A DNA stretch of 16,000 nucleotides from Deinococcus sp. (lineage in GTDB: Bacteria > Deinococcota > Deinococci > Deinococcales > Deinococcaceae). The notes under the pieces are model-generated. The model worked only from the letters and a program-made list of their open reading frames with translations, ran no database searches and had not been told where the DNA came from. The DNA lies in NCBI GenBank assembly GCA_018260375.1, contig JAGLBF010000052.1, forward strand, positions 1-16,000, in the 5' to 3' direction. Positions 12,499 through 16,000 of the stretch are shown here, one piece after another. A program made the position numbers and the translations under genes. Every line of letters begins with the position of its first letter. The first letter of the stretch is position 1.

Positions 12499-13356
12499 AT
12501 GGCAGAACTAGCAATTATTTATGACCGCGTACGCCCCGATGAAAAGATGCTTTTTGAGGCACTTGATGAGCTGGGCGTGCCTTATGACAAGGTGTTTGCA
12601 CCCCAGCTCAAGCTGGTATTTGGCGAGCCGGTGCCCTGGAAAGTGGGCCTTGAGCGCTGCGTGTCGCAAAGCAGAGGCCACGCCATCAGCCGCGCCTTAG
12701 AGGGCTTGGGCGTACGCATGATTAACCCTTCGCATGTGATAGAGCTGTGCGGCGACAAACTGGCGACCAACGCCGCCCTTGCCATAGCGGGCCTGCCCAC
12801 CCCGCGCACGGGCGTAGCCTTTACCGCTGAAAGTGCCCTGGAATTGGTAGAAGAGATGGGTTACCCCCTGGTGATGAAGCCCACAGTCGGCAGTTGGGGG
12901 CGCATGGTGAGTAAAATCAATGACCGCGACGCTGCCGAGGCGATTATTGAGCACAAAGAGGTGCTGGGTGGCCCGCAACACCAGATTTTTTATATGCAGG
13001 AGCTTATAGAAAAACCAGAACGCGACATCCGCGCTTTTGTGGTGGGCGGCGTGTGCATTGGGGCGATATACCGCACCTCAGGCCACTGGATTACCAACAC
13101 CGCACGCGGCGCGACTGCCAGCAACTGCCCCGTGACCTCTGAAATTGCCCAGCTTGCTGTCCAAGCGGCGCAGGCCGTACAGGGCGAAATAGTTGCCATT
13201 GACTTGGTAGAAGACCCCAAACGCGGTGAGCTGCTGGTTATTGAGATAAACCACACCATGGAGTTTAAAAACTCGGTCAGCACTACAGGCGTCAATATTC
13301 CCAAGCTGATGGGTGAATATGCCATTCAGCAAATCAAAAACGCGACTTTGGCATAA
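12499..13356 (+). CDS. lysX: Alpha-aminoadipate--LysW ligase
   Basis: ATP-grasp (RimK-type) ligase joining the amino group of alpha-aminoadipate to the terminal Glu of LysW. At 285 residues it matches the family. LAIIYDRVRPDEKML opens the protein, CGDKLATN (84-91) and VMKPTVGSWGR (125-135) bind ATP, RDIRAFVVGG lies in the grasp core and EINHTMEFKN (249-258) carries metal ligands. The N-T pair in WITNTARG (N200-T201) fits the N-[TS] motif I recall for aminoadipate-type LysX as opposed to glutamate-type ArgX. The ATG at 12499 is chosen because it starts the conserved strand directly; an in-frame TTG at 12463 has AAAGG upstream and cannot be excluded, as 12499 lacks a clear Shine-Dalgarno. It probably shares a transcript with lysW. 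Its TAA stop is the start of a dispersed repeat. Confidence 0.95.
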   Translation: MAELAIIYDRVRPDEKMLFEALDELGVPYDKVFAPQLKLVFGEPVPWKVGLERCVSQSRGHAISRALEGLGVRMINPSHVIELCGDKLATNAALAIAGLPTPRTGVAFTAESALELVEEMGYPLVMKPTVGSWGRMVSKINDRDAAEAIIEHKEVLGGPQHQIFYMQELIEKPERDIRAFVVGGVCIGAIYRTSGHWITNTARGATASNCPVTSEIAQLAVQAAQAVQGEIVAIDLVEDPKRGELLVIEINHTMEFKNSVSTTGVNIPKLMGEYAIQQIKNATLA

Positions 13357-13453
13357 TACGGACTGCGGCTCCATACCGCACAATCCGTATGCTGTTCCCA
13401 CGCGCATCCGCTCGGATTGATTCGGAAGTACGCCAAATCAATCGGAATCCGTC
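13355..13453 (+). repeat. Dispersed intergenic repeat, copy 8 (short form), starting in the lysX stop codon
   Basis: AATACGGACTGCGGCTCCAT follows from the lysX TAA, then CCGCACAATCCGTATGCTG and the same GATTGATT/AATCAATC hairpin module as copy 5, ending GGAATCCGT. The central CCACAGTCGGAAAAGCGCC core of copy 5 is missing. Confidence 0.8.
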
Positions 13454-13663
13454 TAACACCCTTGCACTGACATTGATGCTGCTGGCTGGATAATGGTCAG
13501 TGTATCTATTCCCTCTGCAAGTTGTACGCCTTTGTCACCACCTAAAGAGCCTAGGTATATCTAGATTCTTTGGGCGGTTTGCTGTTTAGACTGATTTTGT
13601 ACGCTAAAAATCTGTATTTTTCGTCTTATGATGGCGGCAATAACAAACAATTTTGCTTTACTA
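13454..13663. other. Non-coding gap between lysX and ung, AT-rich
   Basis: The stretch from about 13550 on is AT-rich and holds no frame with a credible start signal. I see no RNA gene and no repeat match here apart from the flanking copies. Confidence 0.35.
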
Positions 13664-13708
13664 CAGATGCCGACCTAAACCGTGTTAACCACGTGATAAA
13701 AGCGCGGT
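13664..13708 (-). repeat. Dispersed intergenic repeat, inverted partial copy 9
   Basis: CAGATGCCGACCTAAACCG, TGTTAACCACGTGATAAAAG closely matches 3289-3330 and the reverse complement of 10901-10943. Only this end module is present; the rest of the family unit is not recognisable. Confidence 0.6.
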
Positions 13709-13752
13709 TTACTGCCCGCTTTATCCTAGTGCCTGTTGCTCTGGCCCTTTTT

Positions 13753-14457
13753 TTAATCTAATGCGGCCCAGTCAATAGCGCCGCGCCCCGCTTGTTCTAG
13801 CGCAGCATTGGCCTGACTAAAGGGCTTACTCCCCAAAAAGCGGGTGACGCTCAGCGGACTGGGGTGCGCCGACTCAATGACCACGTGCTGCGGCCCCGTT
13901 ATCAGCGCCTTTTTCTTGCGGGCGTAGGCTCCCCACAGGATAAACACCACACGCTCCTCTTTGGCATTAACTGCGCGGATCATCATGTCGGTCAGGCGCT
14001 CCCAGCCGTGGCCTGCGTGGCTGTTGGCCTCGCCCGCCCGCACGGTCAACACAGCGTTGAGCAGCAATACGCCCTGAGCAGCCCAGCCTTCTAGATTGCC
14101 GTGTCTGGGCGGCACAAAGCCTGTATCACTTTGCAGCTCTTTATAAATATTTTGCAAGCTGGGCGGTATACGCACACCCTTTTTAACCGAAAAACTCAGA
14201 CCGTGTGCCTGATTGGGGCCGTGATAAGGATCCTGGCCCAAAATCAGCACTTTAACGTCCTCTAACGGTGTAAAACGCAGAGCATTAAATACGTCAGGCG
14301 CGGGCGGATACACCGTATGTTCAGCCCGCTCGCGCACCAAAAAGTCCCTGAGTTCATAAAAATAGGGCGCAGCAAACTCGGCCTCTAAAGCCTGTTGCCA
14401 CGAGTCAGGCAGGTGAGCAACGCGAATGGGAGCGGAGTCAGGGGCCGTTGTGTTCAT
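13753..14457 (-). CDS. ung: Uracil-DNA glycosylase, family 1
   Basis: Removes uracil from DNA by cleaving the N-glycosidic bond, starting base-excision repair. The 234-residue protein has all Ung motifs: GQDPYHGPNQAHGLSFS (74-90) with the water-activating D76, SLQNIYKEL, GVLLLNAVLTV with the uracil-binding N134, and HPSPLS (198-203) with the catalytic His in the DNA-intercalation loop. The ATG at 14455-14457 follows a TATACT box by 7 bases with no Shine-Dalgarno sequence, so the mRNA is probably leaderless. It is encoded against the lysine genes, between lysX and lysY, and so breaks any single transcript. Its upstream region overlaps a dispersed repeat that reaches the place of a -35 box. Confidence 0.96.
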   Translation of the reverse strand: MNTTAPDSAPIRVAHLPDSWQQALEAEFAAPYFYELRDFLVRERAEHTVYPPAPDVFNALRFTPLEDVKVLILGQDPYHGPNQAHGLSFSVKKGVRIPPSLQNIYKELQSDTGFVPPRHGNLEGWAAQGVLLLNAVLTVRAGEANSHAGHGWERLTDMMIRAVNAKEERVVFILWGAYARKKKALITGPQHVVIESAHPSPLSVTRFLGSKPFSQANAALEQAGRGAIDWAALD

Positions 14458-14464
14458 GAAACGC

Positions 14465-14470
14465 AGTATA
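14465..14470 (-). promoter_or_regulatory. -10 box (TATACT) of ung, leaderless arrangement
   Basis: On the minus strand TATACT is followed by 7 bases and the ATG. No -35 resembling TTGACA is seen at the normal distance, where repeat copy 10 begins. Confidence 0.5.
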
Positions 14471-14492
14471 GGTGGAGGGTAGCTGAAAGGGG

Positions 14493-14630
14493 TTATACGG
14501 ATTCCCGCTCTATTCCAGCACAGTCAGAAAAGCACCGACTGCGCTTATGTGCCGGGGATCCGTATCTTTTCCCACTCGCATCTGAGCGGATGAAATGAGG
14601 TCGTTTATAATTTAATCGGAATACGTATAA
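14493..14630 (+). repeat. Dispersed intergenic repeat, copy 10
   Basis: TTATACGGATTCCCGCTCT, ATTCCAGCACAGTCAGAAAA, CACCGACTGCGCTTATG, GGATCCGTATCTTTTCCCAC and a decayed second module ending AATCGGAATACGTATAA. It follows the order of copy 5 but the second hairpin is largely lost. It fills most of the gap between divergent ung and lysY. Confidence 0.7.
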
Positions 14631-14749
14631 GCCAGGTGCTCAGATTCAACTGACTATTCAACCTCAGAGGCTGTTTTTCCTTACATTTGCCAAAATATCT
14701 GCCTTCTAACCTTACTACTGAACAGTGAAAAATATGCTTTACTGTCGGC

Positions 14750-15802
14750 ATGACTTCTATACCGGGCAAATTGAGCGTGGCTATCGTAGGCGCTTCGGGG
14801 TATGCAGGCGGCGAATTTTTGCGCCTAGCCCTGTCTCACCCACAGTTAACTGTCACTCAGGTGACTTCAGAGCGCAATGCGGGCACACCTGTGCCGTTTG
14901 TGCATCCTAACCTGCGCGGTATGACACAGCTTAAATTCCGTAAAGCCGCCGACCTAGAGCCGGTAGACGTGCTGATACTGGCCTTGCCACACAACTCTGC
15001 GGCCAAAACCATTGAGCAGTATGAGGCGCTGGCGGGTACGATTATTGACCTCTCGGCAGATTTTAGAATTAAAGATCCCGCGCTGTATGCCAAATACTAC
15101 GGCGAGGCACACCCCGCGCCTGACCAACTGAGCCAGTGGGTGTACGGCAACCCCGAACTCCACCGCGAGCAGCTGCGCGGAGCCACGCGGATTGCCTGCG
15201 CGGGCTGCTTTGCCACCACAGTCATTTTGGGGCTGTACCCGCTGCTCAAGCTCGGTACGCTGCTGCCCAAAGACATTATCGCCACAGGTCTGGTGGGATC
15301 GAGCGCGGGAGGAGCAACCCCCAGCGACGCTTCACACCACCCTGAGCGCGAAGGCAGCCTGCGGGTCTACAAGCCCGTCGGCCACCGCCACACCGCCGAG
15401 GCCATGCAGGAGCTGCCCGGCAACTTTCCGCTGCACCTCAGCGCCATTTCTACACCCCGCGTGCGCGGCATACTCACCACCATACAGGCCTGGGTGCCTG
15501 ACGGCTACAGCGAGCGTGACGTGTGGGGCGCTTACCGCGAGGTATACGCCGACGAGCCGTTTATTCGCATTGTCAAGGCACAAAAGGGCATTCACCGCTA
15601 CCCTGACCCCAAACTGCTTGACGGCACTAACTTTTGCGATATCGGCTTTGAGATGGACACCGAAACGGGCCGCGTGGTGCTGATGTCTGCCATTGATAAC
15701 CTAGTCAAAGGCACGGCGGGCCACGCCATACAGTGCCTTAATATCGCCCAGGGCTGGGATGAGCGCACAGGGCTGGAGTTTGCAGGGTTGCATCCTGCGT
15801 GA
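14750..15802 (+). CDS. lysY: [LysW]-aminoadipate 6-phosphate reductase (ArgC family)
   Basis: NADPH-dependent reductase giving the LysW-bound aminoadipate semialdehyde. This 350-residue ArgC-fold protein has VAIVGASGYAGGEFLRL (about 10-26) for nucleotide binding, LALPHNSA, IDLSADFRI, and ACAGCFATT with the catalytic C153 where ArgC usually reads PGCYPT. GLVGSSAGGATPSDASHHPE, YKPVGHRHTAE and the C-terminal DNLVKGTAGHAIQ complete the family pattern. LysY is preferred to ArgC from the neighbouring lysW-lysX and the GCFAT form, but the two families are close and the enzyme might serve arginine too. No Shine-Dalgarno sequence precedes the ATG at 14750; a weak TATGCT lies 11 bases upstream. ung on the other strand separates it from lysX, so it needs its own promoter. 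lysZ is not in the window and might follow. Confidence 0.88.
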   Translation: MTSIPGKLSVAIVGASGYAGGEFLRLALSHPQLTVTQVTSERNAGTPVPFVHPNLRGMTQLKFRKAADLEPVDVLILALPHNSAAKTIEQYEALAGTIIDLSADFRIKDPALYAKYYGEAHPAPDQLSQWVYGNPELHREQLRGATRIACAGCFATTVILGLYPLLKLGTLLPKDIIATGLVGSSAGGATPSDASHHPEREGSLRVYKPVGHRHTAEAMQELPGNFPLHLSAISTPRVRGILTTIQAWVPDGYSERDVWGAYREVYADEPFIRIVKAQKGIHRYPDPKLLDGTNFCDIGFEMDTETGRVVLMSAIDNLVKGTAGHAIQCLNIAQGWDERTGLEFAGLHPA

Positions 15803-15845
15803 GGGTCGTGCTAGACAGGCGATGAAAGCAGGTCAACGGGCATAA

Positions 15846-15892
15846 GAAGCAGTACGGACTGCGCTTTTATATCGCATAGTCCGTACTGCTTC
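15846..15892 (+). terminator. Strong hairpin after lysY, probable terminator within a repeat copy
   Basis: GAAGCAGTACGGACT (15846-15860) and AGTCCGTACTGCTTC (15878-15892) form a perfect 15-bp stem, with a GCG/CGC inner continuation. The stem is built from the TACGGACT end motif of the dispersed repeat. CTATATTTAT follows, only partly T-rich. It is 44 bases past the lysY stop. Confidence 0.6.
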
Positions 15893-15949
15893 CTATATTT
15901 ATCCGACCTGATTAAATCAGAAAAGAACTCATTTAACCGCAGTCTGTAT

Positions 15950-16000
15950 CATACGGATTCCGATTGATTTGGCGTACTTCCGAATCAATCAGGGCGAATG
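15950..16000 (-). repeat. Dispersed intergenic repeat, inverted second module (copy 11), cut by the window edge
   Basis: This stretch is the near-perfect reverse complement of the second module of copy 5 (8375-8425): GGATTCCGATTGATTTGGCG, then TACTTCCGAATCAATCAGGG. It faces the hairpin copy at 15846-15892 and may continue past the right edge. Confidence 0.75.

Overview
The window comes from a bacterium of the Deinococcus-Thermus lineage, most likely a Deinococcus. Three things point there: lysine genes of the LysW-carried alpha-aminoadipate (AAA) pathway, a Gre factor of the Gfh1 type, and many start codons sitting 6-7 bases after a TANNNT -10 box, the leaderless arrangement common in Deinococcus. 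Base composition is moderately GC-rich. I cannot name the species.

Left part (1-5642): housekeeping and small unknown genes. A membrane-anchored parvulin-type foldase (minus strand) runs off the left edge in a tandem Pro/Thr/Ala-rich repeat. It is followed by tRNA-Arg(CCG), a 90-nt long-stem inverted repeat, an RNase H-fold protein with a C-terminal extension (minus), divergent pyrE (plus), a Gfh1-type transcription factor (minus) and two small hydrophilic acidic proteins of unknown role (plus).

Right part (5752-15802): a loose plus-strand lysine cluster. It holds homocitrate synthase, a PhzF-fold protein with an eroded active site, homoaconitase large subunit (lysT), a HI0607-type shikimate-dehydrogenase-like protein, homoaconitase small subunit (lysU), a double zinc-ribbon protein, lysW, lysX and lysY, with ung inserted on the opposite strand between lysX and lysY. 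Homocitrate synthase makes homocitrate, LysT/LysU isomerise it, LysX joins alpha-aminoadipate to the C-terminal Glu of LysW, and LysY reduces the phosphorylated adduct. Homoisocitrate dehydrogenase, LysN, LysZ, LysJ and LysK are not in the window.

The cluster genes are separated by long gaps (up to about 470 bases), most of them filled by copies of one dispersed, palindromic repeat family. Several copies begin at or within the stop codon of the preceding gene, which suggests 3'-end or RNA-processing roles, or a mobile element tolerated there.

Most unusual points: LysW keeps its EDWGE tail but has lost all four zinc-binding cysteines, while the gene just upstream encodes a protein with two intact zinc ribbons, the first LysW-like. 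The homocitrate synthase promoter is bracketed by a perfect 9-bp inverted repeat. The SDH-like gene changes abruptly in GC content at its domain boundary.
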